A DNA stretch of 64,000 nucleotides from CBDCUW01 sp965222745 (GCA_965222745.1 CBDCUW010000003.1:1984001-2048000), one strand, 5' to 3'. Shown: positions 43,017 through 52,181, counted from the first letter of the stretch. Notes: generated by a model not told the origin, from the sequence alone. Program-made: numbers and translations.

Positions 43017-44167
43017 TCTGCACGGTGTTGGCCATCACGGGGATCTTCTTTGCGTTGATTCCTGCCACGACTTTCTTGGCCAATTGGAAAGCGTTTTGCC
43101 TCGACGACGATTTGATAAGGCGGTCGGACAAACGTGCAACAACTCCGGGAGACTCCGAGCAGGTGGAACACCTGTCGGTGCTGATTCCCGCCCGTGATGA
43201 GGAATCGGGAATCCGACAATGCGTTCAAGCTGCCTTGGCAAATGAATTTGTCGAGGTCGAGGTGATTGTGTTGGATGACCACAGCTGCGATTCAACCGCG
43301 TCGATCGTTCAATCGATGGCGGCGGATGATCCGCGAGTGCGATACCTGGCTAGCAAGCCGCTAGCCGATGGCTGGAACGGCAAGCAGCACGCCTGTCACC
43401 AGCTGGCCGACGCGGCAACGCACCAGCGGATCGTTTTCTTGGATGCCGATGTGCGGCTGGCGGCGAATTCGTTGCGCCGACTGATTCATCGCCAAGAGGT
43501 GACGGGCGTTTCACTGCTCAGCGCATTTCCTCATCAGCAAACTGGCACACTACTAGAAAAACTGATCATCCCGATGATGCATTTCATCTTGTTGGGGTTT
43601 TTGCCGCTTCGGCGAATGAGATCGAGTACCCATCCCGCCTATGCCGCTGGATGCGGGCAACTGTTCGTGACGCGAAAAAGCGACTATCACGCCGCGGGCG
43701 GGCATGCGGCGATTCGCGATTCGCGTCACGATGGTCTCAAGCTGCCTCGGGCCTACCGCGAAAACGGATTGTCGACCGACGTGGTGGACGGCACCGATTT
43801 GGCGGAGTGCCGGATGTACAGCAGTGCGGGCGAAGTCATTCGCGGAGTCCTAAAAAACGCGATCGAGGGTATCGCCAATCCGCGTTTGATCGTCCCATTT
43901 TCAATGATGCTGTTTGGCGGCAGCGTGTTGCCGATCGCGACACTCACTTACGCGGCGATCGCCAGCGATCGAGTCGCGCTTCTTTTATCGATATTGGGTG
44001 TGGTCCTCGGGCACGTGCCGCGCGCTGCGGCGGCCTTGCGGTTCAAGCAATCGGTGATCGGAGTGGCATTGCATAGCGTCGCCACGTTGATCTTTCTGAT
44101 CCTGCAATGGGTCGCCCTCGTCAATCACTTGCTGGGACGACAGATCGCCTGGAGAGGCCGCGCCTGA
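43013..44167 (+). CDS. GT2 glycosyltransferase (CrtQ-like)
   Basis: A 384-residue membrane glycosyltransferase family 2 enzyme. An N-terminal span (residues 5-25) is followed by the GT-A core: LSVLIPARDEE, VIVLDDHSCD (donor aspartates), GWNGKQHACHQLA, FLDADV (DXD), and two or three C-terminal spans from about 290. The GWNGK motif and span layout resemble CrtQ (4,4'-diaponeurosporenoate glycosyltransferase) and HpnB-type enzymes. It is coupled to the acyltransferase gene upstream. Likely glycosylates a lipid or carotenoid acid. Confidence 0.75.
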   Translation: MICTVLAITGIFFALIPATTFLANWKAFCLDDDLIRRSDKRATTPGDSEQVEHLSVLIPARDEESGIRQCVQAALANEFVEVEVIVLDDHSCDSTASIVQSMAADDPRVRYLASKPLADGWNGKQHACHQLADAATHQRIVFLDADVRLAANSLRRLIHRQEVTGVSLLSAFPHQQTGTLLEKLIIPMMHFILLGFLPLRRMRSSTHPAYAAGCGQLFVTRKSDYHAAGGHAAIRDSRHDGLKLPRAYRENGLSTDVVDGTDLAECRMYSSAGEVIRGVLKNAIEGIANPRLIVPFSMMLFGGSVLPIATLTYAAIASDRVALLLSILGVVLGHVPRAAAALRFKQSVIGVALHSVATLIFLILQWVALVNHLLGRQIAWRGRA

Positions 44168-44183
44168 TAACTCTCTCTTTTTT

Positions 44184-44307
44184 TCCTCTTTCTTCTCTTC
44201 TTGGTGTCTTTGTGCCTTTGTGTGAGTTTCTTCGAGCGCATCGATCACGCGGAAAGGACTCACACCAAGGCACCAACGAATGTACAGGAAGAGAAAATGC
44301 AGAGGGA
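44184..44307. terminator. Inverted repeat between convergent genes
   Basis: ttggtgtctttgtgcctttg (from 44201) faces the inverse actcacaccaaggcaccaa at 44258-44276, with further purine/pyrimidine stretches outside. It lies between the stop codons at 44167 and 44310 and probably acts as a bidirectional terminator. Similar tggtgtctttgtgcc elements are known as dispersed repeats in many bacteria. Confidence 0.55.
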
Positions 44308-44309
44308 AG

Positions 44310-44951
44310 TCAAGCTGCTTCGACGACGAAACGTAAGATGCCGATATAGTGAAGGGTCGCCGCCATCATCACGCACAGGTGCCAAAGCGCGTGCATGTAC
44401 CGCATCTTTTGATCGTTCAACAGGGCAATCACGCCGATGGTGTAAACGAAGCCTCCCGCGATCATCGACCAGGCTAGATGCGTGGGCACGTTTCCCGCCA
44501 GTGGGATTGCTGGCAGCCAACCGAGCAGCAGGTAGGAGATGGTTCCGATTGAGTTGATGCGGTGGCGAAACGCGACCTTGTGCAAAAAGCCCGCGCCGGC
44601 AGCGATCCAGAGTGCGGCGAGCAGCGGTAGCTTCACCCGCTCCGGCGAATAAGCGAACGCGATCGGTGTGTAGGTACCCGAAATCATCGCGTAGATCATC
44701 GCCTGGTCCCAAGCTCGCAGCGTATTGAGTGCCGGTTGGCGAGTGATGAAATGAGACAGCGTCGAAAAAAGAAAAGTGCCAAAGGCGGAGGCGATGTAGA
44801 CGCCGCAAGCCATCGCCAGCCCGACACCTTTGTCGGACGCCACCAGCACCATGTAGCAACCGATCAGCAGCGTTCCCAATGTCGCGATCGCGTGGGTTAG
44901 CGCGTTGGCCCATTCCTGATCAGGTTGAAGCGGCGGTTCGTGTACCTCCAT
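44310..44951 (-). CDS. Haemolysin III / PAQR-family membrane protein
   Basis: A 213-residue protein with seven hydrophobic spans, of the haemolysin III (YqfA/PAQR) family. Diagnostic are NALTHAIATLGTLL at the first span, STLSHFI, WDQAMIYAMISGTYTPIA, and HALWHLCVMMAATLHYIG at the last, whose histidines form the metal site. Function in bacteria is uncertain; a role in membrane lipid homeostasis is proposed for the family. ATG 44949-44951 is chosen; the in-frame extension to 45128 lacks family features. Confidence 0.82.
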   Translation of the reverse strand: MEVHEPPLQPDQEWANALTHAIATLGTLLIGCYMVLVASDKGVGLAMACGVYIASAFGTFLFSTLSHFITRQPALNTLRAWDQAMIYAMISGTYTPIAFAYSPERVKLPLLAALWIAAGAGFLHKVAFRHRINSIGTISYLLLGWLPAIPLAGNVPTHLAWSMIAGGFVYTIGVIALLNDQKMRYMHALWHLCVMMAATLHYIGILRFVVEAA

Positions 44952-45390
44952 CACCAAAGCATTCGACTCGACTTGATTCACTGCGTGGATCACCTGGGGT
45001 TGTCGTATCTTTTCGCAGCGTGCGGTGGAGGTAGCCCGATGGTTGGGAAGTGATGCGCACGAGGGCGGGCCGCGATGCGAGGCGAAGTCTTCTGGCACCG
45101 GTTTCGGGAAGCCGGCCGGTCTCACCACTCTAACTCGTCTCGCCGTTTTGTCATCCCACGCGTGGGAGGGTCATCGGCGGGAAGACGGCAGCGACTTGAG
45201 TTTCCTTGCACAGCGACCGGGGATCCAGGACCGGTGCGAGCGGCTGCAACGTTTTTGCCAATCACAGGCAGCGACTTCCGGCCTCTTTTGACCGCAGGTG
45301 GCCGCGGCGTACAATCGGAACGGGAGTCAGTGACTCAGCGAAAAACCGGGGCAATTTTTGAGTCGAAATCCAGACCTGGCGGGGCAGCGA
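44952..45390. other. Divergent intergenic region
   Basis: About 440 bp between the haemolysin III and the 45391 gene. It contains a promoter-like pair (45288-45315) for the rightward gene. Nothing else is recognised. Confidence 0.5.
45288..45315 (+). promoter_or_regulatory. Sigma-70-like promoter
   Basis: TTGACC (45288-45293) and TACAAT (45310-45315) separated by 16 bp. The expected transcript start near 45322 is upstream of both candidate start codons of the next gene. Confidence 0.55.
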
Positions 45391-46620
45391 ATGGGCCACC
45401 TGGAAAGTGTGGTGGGCCGCGTCGTGGTTTCACCGGCTGATGCGATCGCCGCCGACGGGCCTTTGATCGGAGTGACCTGCAGCCGCCTGGGACACGACCC
45501 GCGACTGCATCGCACCATTTGTCGCTTCCTGGTTTGCAGTCTGCTGCAGTGTCGCAGCCGCGGAGGAACACTCCTGATCGCTTCCGGATCCGCGATTGAA
45601 CCTTGGGCGATACGCGCTGCGGAACTTTTTGCCGTTTCCCACTGTCTGCTGTCGGTGAACCAGGCAAGCACCGTTGCAACCGGTACCGATCAGCTTTGGA
45701 TCCATTCGTCAGATCAGGTGAAGCTGTCGCGAGACCGCGTATTGATCGCACTTGCCGATCGCGTTGACGCGGTTTACGTTCGACCCGGCGGCAAGATCGA
45801 AAAGTGTTTGACCGACCGAATCATGCAGCGGCAAGATGCGACGACTCGTGTGGCAGTCACCGGCAGCAAGGCCTGTGCGGCAGCCGGCTTGATGAAAGCA
45901 GGAGCGATCGGATGGATGATCGGCGATCACCACGACAGCCAGGTGCATGATCGTGCCCACACATCGATTTCGACAGTCCCCGACACGTGGACACGAACCG
46001 ACGGCGAGTGGTTGGTTCACTGCACGCGCGGCCGTCGTGGGCCATGGCCAGGGGAAACACAGCAGTTCTATCGCGACACGATGTTACTGGGAAATGACCG
46101 TTGGTTTCCGCACGGTCCACTTCAAGCGCTGGCCCGAATCATCAACAACGGCAAGTTGATCGCCGATAGTGGCACAACCAAAAGATCGAATCCGGTCGTC
46201 TGTTTTTCTGCTGTTCCACTTCGAGAGCTCCTGTCGCGGCGCTGCTTTCGACGTCACCTGGGTCGATGGGACTACGAACCGTACGGGATCGCCGTTCGCC
46301 TGGCTGCCGCCAAACGAATTGGCGTTCGGCCGGTGATTTACGGCAAAGCGGCGGAGCGGTGTTTGCTTCATCCCGACGATCATTTTCGCTTTCATCCGGT
46401 TGGAAAGAGCTACGATTGGCGGCAGGAACGGGAATGGCGAAGTCCAGCCAGCATCGATCTGGGCAAGCTGGATTCTGGCGACGTTCGCCTGTTCGTCAAC
46501 GAATCGGCAGACCTGGCGCTGCTTCCACCCCACTGCCCTTGGCCAGTGACAGTGCTTGGTGGTGAAACGATTCCCGGCAGCGACCTGTCGAAACGATCAA
46601 GTCGGATACAAGACACATGA
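45391..46620 (+). CDS. Two-domain protein of unknown function
   Basis: A 409-residue soluble protein not assigned to a named family. The first ~110 residues look like a Rossmann-type nucleotide-binding fold (PLIGVTCSRLGHD ... GGTLLIASGSAIEPWAIRAAEL), reminiscent of DprA/LOG-type domains. The C-terminal 190 residues show a pattern found in DUF2971-like and ADP-ribosyltransferase-like proteins: LQALARIINNGKLI, VVCFSAVPLREL, YEPYGIAV, VRPVIYG, then DWRQEREWR. The ATG at 45391 follows GGGG; a TTG at 45358 would add 11 residues. It is followed by nadA on the same strand after 54 bp. A nucleotide- or NAD-related activity is plausible but unproven. Confidence 0.6.
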   Translation: MGHLESVVGRVVVSPADAIAADGPLIGVTCSRLGHDPRLHRTICRFLVCSLLQCRSRGGTLLIASGSAIEPWAIRAAELFAVSHCLLSVNQASTVATGTDQLWIHSSDQVKLSRDRVLIALADRVDAVYVRPGGKIEKCLTDRIMQRQDATTRVAVTGSKACAAAGLMKAGAIGWMIGDHHDSQVHDRAHTSISTVPDTWTRTDGEWLVHCTRGRRGPWPGETQQFYRDTMLLGNDRWFPHGPLQALARIINNGKLIADSGTTKRSNPVVCFSAVPLRELLSRRCFRRHLGRWDYEPYGIAVRLAAAKRIGVRPVIYGKAAERCLLHPDDHFRFHPVGKSYDWRQEREWRSPASIDLGKLDSGDVRLFVNESADLALLPPHCPWPVTVLGGETIPGSDLSKRSSRIQDT

Positions 46621-46629
46621 ACATGCGTC

Positions 46630-46635
46630 TATAAT
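46630..46635 (+). promoter_or_regulatory. Possible -10 box for nadA
   Basis: TATAAT 40 bp before the TTG start of nadA, just after the stop of the previous gene. A matching -35 is not clear. Confidence 0.35.
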
Positions 46636-46674
46636 GCAGATGGACTTGATACATTTCTGAAGAGGGAAGGTCGA

Positions 46675-47832
46675 TTGAGCACGGACAATGTGATTGCCGA
46701 GGGTGCCGAGTCGCAGGCACTTCATCCGTTGGCACCTTACAAGACGCTTGAATCGGACGAGTTGCAGGCGCGAATCGACGCGGTGCGCACTGCGCTGGGC
46801 GATTCGTTGTTGATTCTCGGACATCACTATCAACAAGACGAAGTGATTGCCCACTCGGATCTGCGCGGCGACAGTTACAAGCTCAGCCAGATGGCGGCCG
46901 ATAGCGAGTCATGCGAAACCATCGTGTTCTGCGGCGTCCATTTCATGGCCGAAACCGCCGACATTTTGGCCAATCGACCCGAAAAACTCAGCCAACGTGA
47001 CGGACGTCGCGTCACGGTGATCCTGCCCGACATGGCCGCCGGATGCTCGATGGCGGACATGGCCGCGATTGCTCAAGTCGAAGCGGCTTGGGAAGACATG
47101 TCCGAGGTGATCGACACGGAGCAGGTCATTCCGGTCACCTACATCAACAGCGCCGCCAGCCTGAAAGCGTTTTGCGGTAAACATGGCGGCATCGTTTGCA
47201 CCAGCAGCAACGCTCATGCCGTGTTGGAGTGGGCCTTCCAGCGCGGCGAACGAGTCTTCTTTTTTCCCGACCAACACCTGGGACGCAATACGGCGCTGAA
47301 GATGGACATCGAAGAATCGGAGATGCCGGTCTGGGATCCGTACGCGTTGGAGCTGGGCGGCAACACCGAATTGGCACTCGAAAAAAGCAAAGTGATTTTG
47401 TGGAAAGGACATTGCAGCGTTCATCAAATGTTCCGCGCCGAACATGTTCATTCGTTTCGCGAACAATATCCCGGTATCAAGATACTGGTGCATCCCGAAT
47501 GTCCGCGCGAAGTCAATGATCTGGCGGATGTTTCCGGCAGTACCGGCAAGATCATCGAAACGATTCGCAACAGTCCGGCGGGTACAAAGTGGGCGATCGG
47601 GACGGAGCTGCACCTGGTCAATCGCTTGAAAGCCGAGCATCCGGAACAGGAGATCCACTTCCTCAGCCCGGTGGTCTGCATGTGCGCGACGATGTATCGA
47701 ATCGATCTAGCCCATCTTTGCTGGACGCTCGAAAATCTGCGTGACGGCCAGATCGTCAACAAGATTGAAGTGGACGAAGAAACGACTCGCTGGAGCCTGA
47801 TTGCGCTGGAGCGAATGCTGGCCGTTCGTTAG
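46675..47832 (+). CDS. nadA: Quinolinate synthase
   Basis: A 385-residue 4Fe-4S enzyme that condenses iminoaspartate with dihydroxyacetone phosphate to quinolinate in NAD synthesis. Conserved blocks: LGHHYQQDEVIAHSD, CGVHFMAETADIL, MAAGCSMADM, YINSAASLKAFCG, FFPDQHLGRN, GHCSVHQMF, VHPECPREVNDLAD, and a late cysteine in SPVVCMCATMYRI. The three cluster cysteines are of the long (A-type) NadA. Start TTG 46675 with GAGGGAAGG upstream. It is convergent with a sulfatase gene, 17 bp apart. Confidence 0.95.
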   Translation: MSTDNVIAEGAESQALHPLAPYKTLESDELQARIDAVRTALGDSLLILGHHYQQDEVIAHSDLRGDSYKLSQMAADSESCETIVFCGVHFMAETADILANRPEKLSQRDGRRVTVILPDMAAGCSMADMAAIAQVEAAWEDMSEVIDTEQVIPVTYINSAASLKAFCGKHGGIVCTSSNAHAVLEWAFQRGERVFFFPDQHLGRNTALKMDIEESEMPVWDPYALELGGNTELALEKSKVILWKGHCSVHQMFRAEHVHSFREQYPGIKILVHPECPREVNDLADVSGSTGKIIETIRNSPAGTKWAIGTELHLVNRLKAEHPEQEIHFLSPVVCMCATMYRIDLAHLCWTLENLRDGQIVNKIEVDEETTRWSLIALERMLAVR

Positions 47833-47849
47833 ATGGAAAAACGGCCGGG

Positions 47850-49313
47850 TCACCGGGCCTCTTTGCACCAATCTTTGGTGTGCACGCCGCTGCGGATGCG
47901 CCATTCACGAAGTTCGGCGAGCAAACGCTGCTTTTCGTGCGCCGCGGATTCGTCGTCCCACAGGTTTTGCAGTTCGTCGGGATCGGCGACCAGGTCGAAC
48001 AGTTGACCGTCGGGTTGGTCAACGAAATGTACCAACTTGTGTGTCTGGTCGCGGACCATCGTCATGAATTCACAACCAGTGAGCACGGCGTCGCGCACTT
48101 GTTCGCAATAGACAAAGTCGCGGCCGTCGAAACTGGATTTCGGATCGAGCGCAGCGGAGAGTGAGATCGCTTCCCAATCGGCCGGAACGTCGACCTCGGC
48201 CCACTGCAAAATGGTCGGCCCAAGATCCATCTGTTGAACCAACCGATCGACTTGGCGAGGATCGCCGAATCGTCCGGGAGCCCAAATGATCATCGGAACA
48301 CGGGTGATCTGTTCGTACATCGTCCACTTCTGGCTATGGCCGTGATCGGTCAGGCAGTCACCGTGATCGCTGGTGAAAATCACGATCGAGTTTTCCAGAT
48401 ATCCATTCCTTTCCAGAGCCGCGATGATCTGGCCGACCTTTTCGTCGATCATCGTGACGTTCGCCAGGTAATAGGCTCGCTGGCGATGACGCTGCTGGGC
48501 GGTGGGGTTCAGATCCATCACGACCGAATCGTGATCGACGTCCTGGTTGTGCTGTCGCAGTTCCTTCAGCGCCGCCGGCTGGGCGTCCAATTCTTCTTGG
48601 GTTACCGGCAACAGCGGCAAATCCTTTTTTAGATAGGGCTCGGCATAGCGCGGCACGGGGTCATAAGGAGGGTGCGGGCCGGGAAAACCGATCTGTAAAA
48701 ACAGCGGTTTCATCTTCGGCTTGGAATCGATCCACCAACATGCCATGTCGCCGACGAAGTTGTCGGGATGGGTCTCCTCGGGCAGCTGCCAATCGAACGC
48801 TCCCAGCGCCCAGCGATAGTCGTCGCGCTGGCGATAAAACTCGCGCTGCTGTTTCACGAGCCCGCGATACCGAAGCGCCTTGTCCCATTCGTCAAAGTAA
48901 TAGCGTCCTTCCAGGTACCGGTCCTTGTTCTCCACCACAAACCGTTCGTGAAACCCAAGCTCGGTTTGAAACGGCCAGGTATGCATTTTGCCGATATTGG
49001 TGCAGTAGTACCCGGAATCGTTCAGCAGCTGAATCCAGCTACGTCGCCACTGGTCCGCGTTCTTGAGAATTCCGGTTGTATGCGGGTAATGCCCTTTGAA
49101 AAGGCTGGCCCGCGCCGCGGCGCAGGAAGCGGCCGTCACATGGCACTGCGAAAACACAATCCCCTCTTTGACCAGGCGATCCAAATGAGGGGTATCGACG
49201 TGCGGAAACCCCAGCGCCGCGATCGTGTCGTAACGCTGCTGGTCGGTGATGATGAAGATGACATGAGGACGGTCGTCCTGGTCGCCACGAATGCTCTTTT
49301 GCTGCTGAAACAT
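47850..49313 (-). CDS. Sulfatase with CxAxR formylglycine motif
   Basis: A 487-residue alkaline-phosphatase-superfamily sulfatase. The sulfatase signature is C64-A-A-A-R68-ASLFKG; alanine replaces the usual proline of CxPxR, a variant still accepted by formylglycine-generating enzyme. D24-Q25 (IITDQQRYD), GKMHTWPF, and TSDHGDCLTDHG supply the metal and sulfate ligands. No signal peptide is seen, so it may be cytoplasmic. Such enzymes remove sulfate from marine polysaccharides or steroids in planctomycetes; the substrate is unknown. Confidence 0.9.
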   Translation of the reverse strand: MFQQQKSIRGDQDDRPHVIFIITDQQRYDTIAALGFPHVDTPHLDRLVKEGIVFSQCHVTAASCAAARASLFKGHYPHTTGILKNADQWRRSWIQLLNDSGYYCTNIGKMHTWPFQTELGFHERFVVENKDRYLEGRYYFDEWDKALRYRGLVKQQREFYRQRDDYRWALGAFDWQLPEETHPDNFVGDMACWWIDSKPKMKPLFLQIGFPGPHPPYDPVPRYAEPYLKKDLPLLPVTQEELDAQPAALKELRQHNQDVDHDSVVMDLNPTAQQRHRQRAYYLANVTMIDEKVGQIIAALERNGYLENSIVIFTSDHGDCLTDHGHSQKWTMYEQITRVPMIIWAPGRFGDPRQVDRLVQQMDLGPTILQWAEVDVPADWEAISLSAALDPKSSFDGRDFVYCEQVRDAVLTGCEFMTMVRDQTHKLVHFVDQPDGQLFDLVADPDELQNLWDDESAAHEKQRLLAELREWRIRSGVHTKDWCKEAR

Positions 49314-49577
49314 CGTCTTTGCCGCTGAATTGACATCAAATGATGGCGCGAAACTATCGAATCACCGCTCCGCTGACAACATGACGTGGTGCGAGCCAAG
49401 AAAGCTCTTCGCTACCCGACTCAAACTGATCTGGCCTGGGCGGGTCAGGTTTGTTTAGCCTCTGCGGAAATGCCATCGAAAATCTGTCGGTTTCCCAGGG
49501 GGGAGGCTGGCAGGTCGAGATGGAGTTCATTCCCCTCAATTTGATTGCCGAGCGCGGTCCAGTCACGGAGGACAGTC

Positions 49578-50882
49578 GTGCAAACGCTGAAAACTGCCGC
49601 CATCGTCGTTCTTTTGATGACGATCATTTATGGCGCCTACGTTTCGCTTACTACACCACCCGAACCTCTGCCTCCTGAGGTCGAAAGCATGTTGGTGATG
49701 AGCGAAGAAGAAGATTTTTCGATCGACGCCGGTCTGCCCGCATCGCTGGGAAGTTTGGATGTCGGCGATCAGCCCGATTCCTCCGCCGCGCCGGGCGCTG
49801 GGCTGGCATCGATGGAAATGCCATCGATGGATACAGCTGAAAGTATTTCGTCGGCCAGCGGGCAGCCCGACCTAGGCGATACGGTCGCCAGTGACATGGC
49901 GGTCACTGGGACGTTAAGCGACGTCTCTTCGTCGATTTCAGGAGGAATTCCTGATTCACAGTCAAGCATCGCTGCCGAAGCAGTCGCCGCCGTACAACCC
50001 AAGTATCCGACAACAGGAAAAGAGTTTTCGCTTCCCGACATGAACGATCTTGGCGTCAACTTTCGAACCGCCTCCAGCGTCAAGCCTTCGCTGCCAGCCA
50101 TCGACGGACAACCCATTGAGGTTGCTTCGGCTCCGGCGGTCGAAGCGCGCACGCCAAGCATCACTGCATCGGCGGGCAATTCCGATATCAGCGTCAGCAA
50201 CGCAGTGCGGACGGCTGACCAGCAATACAGCCAAGACAAACTGAAGGAAGCGCTGGCAACACTCAGCCTGTTCTACAATTCGCCCAACCTGTCGGGAGAA
50301 CAACGCAGCGACCTGCTGGTGCGGCTCGATCCGCTTGCGCGAGAAGTCATTTACTCTCGGCGCCACTTGCTGGAACAACCCTATCGGGTCGGACAAAACG
50401 AAACGCTGATGCAGGTGGCCCAGCGGTACGAGGTTCCCTGGCAATTGCTTGCGAATATCAACCAGATCCGAGATCCGGTGACCATCCTGCCGGGCACGGA
50501 GCTGAAAGTGGTCCGTGGTCCGTTTCGTGCGGAAGTCGATTTGGTCCAGAAGGAATTGACTCTTTTTCTGGATGACCTGTACGCGGGACGATTTCCGATC
50601 GGACTCGGTACCGATCCGGCGCCCAAGCCGGGAACGTTTACGATCCAGGACAAGCAGAAGGCTCGAACCTTCTACGACCGTTCCGGTTCGCCGATCGCAC
50701 CCAGCAGCCCCGACAACCCTTACGGGAACATGTGGCTGGATTTGGGTGGACAACTTTGCATCCACGGCAGCCCCAGCACGACCAGCCCGACCGAAAAGGG
50801 ATGCATCAGTCTGGCGGCCGATTATGCCGAAGATTTGTATGGCATTCTGTCGCAGGGTTCATCTGTCACGATTCGTCGGTAA
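49578..50882 (+). CDS. LysM-L,D-transpeptidase (YkuD) protein
   Basis: A 434-residue envelope protein. A membrane anchor is at residues 7-23. A long acidic, Ser/Pro-rich linker (30-210) precedes a helical region and a LysM-like peptidoglycan-binding motif (YRVGQNETLMQVAQRYEVPWQLLANIN). The last 120 residues are the L,D-transpeptidase (YkuD) domain, with His in LCIHGSPS and the catalytic Cys in KGCISLAADYAEDLY. It would cross-link peptidoglycan or attach proteins to it, so this organism probably has a murein wall. The GTG at 49578 has GGAGG six bases before it; a TTG at 49545 lacks one. Confidence 0.88.
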   Translation: MQTLKTAAIVVLLMTIIYGAYVSLTTPPEPLPPEVESMLVMSEEEDFSIDAGLPASLGSLDVGDQPDSSAAPGAGLASMEMPSMDTAESISSASGQPDLGDTVASDMAVTGTLSDVSSSISGGIPDSQSSIAAEAVAAVQPKYPTTGKEFSLPDMNDLGVNFRTASSVKPSLPAIDGQPIEVASAPAVEARTPSITASAGNSDISVSNAVRTADQQYSQDKLKEALATLSLFYNSPNLSGEQRSDLLVRLDPLAREVIYSRRHLLEQPYRVGQNETLMQVAQRYEVPWQLLANINQIRDPVTILPGTELKVVRGPFRAEVDLVQKELTLFLDDLYAGRFPIGLGTDPAPKPGTFTIQDKQKARTFYDRSGSPIAPSSPDNPYGNMWLDLGGQLCIHGSPSTTSPTEKGCISLAADYAEDLYGILSQGSSVTIRR

Positions 50883-50930
50883 GACTGTGGGGGCATGCGC
50901 TTCCGCCTCTTTCCCGACGAGCCTGACAAG

Positions 50931-51488
50931 ATGTCGTACGACCGTGACGCACTTTTGGACCTGATTCGTACTGAAGCACTGCAGCGTGGTGAGTTCAAGC
51001 TCGCCAGCGGCAAGATGGCTTCGTATTACCTGGATTGCCGCAAAATCACGCTCCATCCTCAGGGGGCCAACGTGATCGCGGCCGGCATGCTGGACGTGAT
51101 TCAGTCGGCCGGTCCGCTTCCCGACGCGGTCGGTGGCATGGCGATCGGTGCCGATCCGATCACCGCGTCGATCATCACGCTGGCCGGACAGCGTGGATTG
51201 CCGCTGAAAGGTTTCATGGTCCGCAAGGAACCGAAAGGCCACGGCATGGGAAAACAGGTCGAAGGCCCGGTCGAAGCGGGACAGCGCGTCGTGATCGTCG
51301 AAGATGTGATCACCAGCGGCGGCAGCGCGCTGAAGGCGGTTGACGCGGCAAGAAAATATGGGTTGGTTGTGGAACGTGTCGTCGCCATCATCGATCGGCT
51401 GGCTGGCGGTGAAGCAGCATTCGCCGAAAAAGGTTTGCCGCTTCATACGTTGACCACCATCGCTGACTTTGGGATCGAACCGGAATAG
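50931..51488 (+). CDS. pyrE: Orotate phosphoribosyltransferase
   Basis: A 185-residue enzyme transferring phosphoribose from PRPP to orotate in pyrimidine synthesis. Conserved: FKLASGKMASYYLDCRK, the active-site loop MVRKEPKGHG, and the PRPP motif VVIVEDVITSGGSALKAV. ATG 50931 (MSYDRDALLDLIR) matches the usual start; an ATG at 50895 would add 12 residues and has G-rich sequence before it. It follows the transpeptidase gene by 48 bp and may share its transcript. Confidence 0.93.
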   Translation: MSYDRDALLDLIRTEALQRGEFKLASGKMASYYLDCRKITLHPQGANVIAAGMLDVIQSAGPLPDAVGGMAIGADPITASIITLAGQRGLPLKGFMVRKEPKGHGMGKQVEGPVEAGQRVVIVEDVITSGGSALKAVDAARKYGLVVERVVAIIDRLAGGEAAFAEKGLPLHTLTTIADFGIEPE

Positions 51489-51518
51489 CAACCGCACCAG
51501 ACAAGAAGGATTCCACGG

Positions 51519-52181
51519 ATGGAAACTTCGCTTCATCAGCAACTCAAGAAGTGTTACGCCGGTGACGCTGCCAACACGGAAGTGGCTGTCGGTCGCTATC
51601 GGATCGACGCGGTGCGCGATGAAGAACTGATCGAAATCCAGTGCGCGTCCCTTTCGGCGATTCGTGACAAATGCAGCCGGCTGCTCGACCGGCATCGTTT
51701 ACGAGTCGTCAAGCCGGTCATCGCCCGGACGCGAATCGTCAAAATCAAACAGGCGGGCGGCCCGGTCGTTTCGCGTCGAATGAGTCCCAAACGTGGGAGC
51801 GTCTTGGACGTGTTTGAAGATCTGATCTACTTCACCCGCGTCTTTCCTCATCCGAACCTAACGATTGAAGTACCGATGGTGGAGGTGGAGCAGTTTCGCC
51901 TACCGTCCAAGAAAGGTCGTCGCCGCCGAAAGGAATTCAAGGTTCACGACGTCGCGCTGGCGTCGATCGCCAGCGGTCACGAATTGCGGACACCGTCGGA
52001 TCTGTTGGCACTGATTGAGTGGTCTAGTGAAAACGACACGTTCAACACCGCCGATCTGGCGAGCCAAATCGATCGCCCTCGCTGGATCGCACAGAAGATT
52101 GCCTATGTGCTGAGAAAAACAGGAGCCATCGAAGCATCGGGAAGAAATCGAAGCGGAGTGATCTACCGCCGCGCAAGTTAG
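51519..52181 (+). CDS. Conserved nuclease-like/winged-helix protein (unnamed family)
   Basis: A 220-residue protein of a widespread but uncharacterised family. The N-terminal VAVGRYRIDAVRDEELIEIQ with following KCSRLL fits the D...ExQ...K core of restriction-endonuclease-like (PD-(D/E)XK) folds (Asp and Glu-x-Gln seen). Residues 130-150 are very basic (KKGRRRRKEF), and the C-terminal 70 residues (TPSDLLALIEW ... FNTADLASQIDRPRWIAQKIAYVLRKTGAIE) form a winged-helix DNA-binding unit. Likely nucleic-acid acting. Start ATG 51519 with AAGAAGGA upstream, 30 bp after pyrE. Confidence 0.65.
   Translation: METSLHQQLKKCYAGDAANTEVAVGRYRIDAVRDEELIEIQCASLSAIRDKCSRLLDRHRLRVVKPVIARTRIVKIKQAGGPVVSRRMSPKRGSVLDVFEDLIYFTRVFPHPNLTIEVPMVEVEQFRLPSKKGRRRRKEFKVHDVALASIASGHELRTPSDLLALIEWSSENDTFNTADLASQIDRPRWIAQKIAYVLRKTGAIEASGRNRSGVIYRRAS

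Noticed and set aside
42036..43131. Two long minus-strand frames over the acyltransferase gene
   Set aside because: The plus strand has the HX4D and TPEGRF motifs; the other frames are low-complexity Arg/Ser/His-rich.
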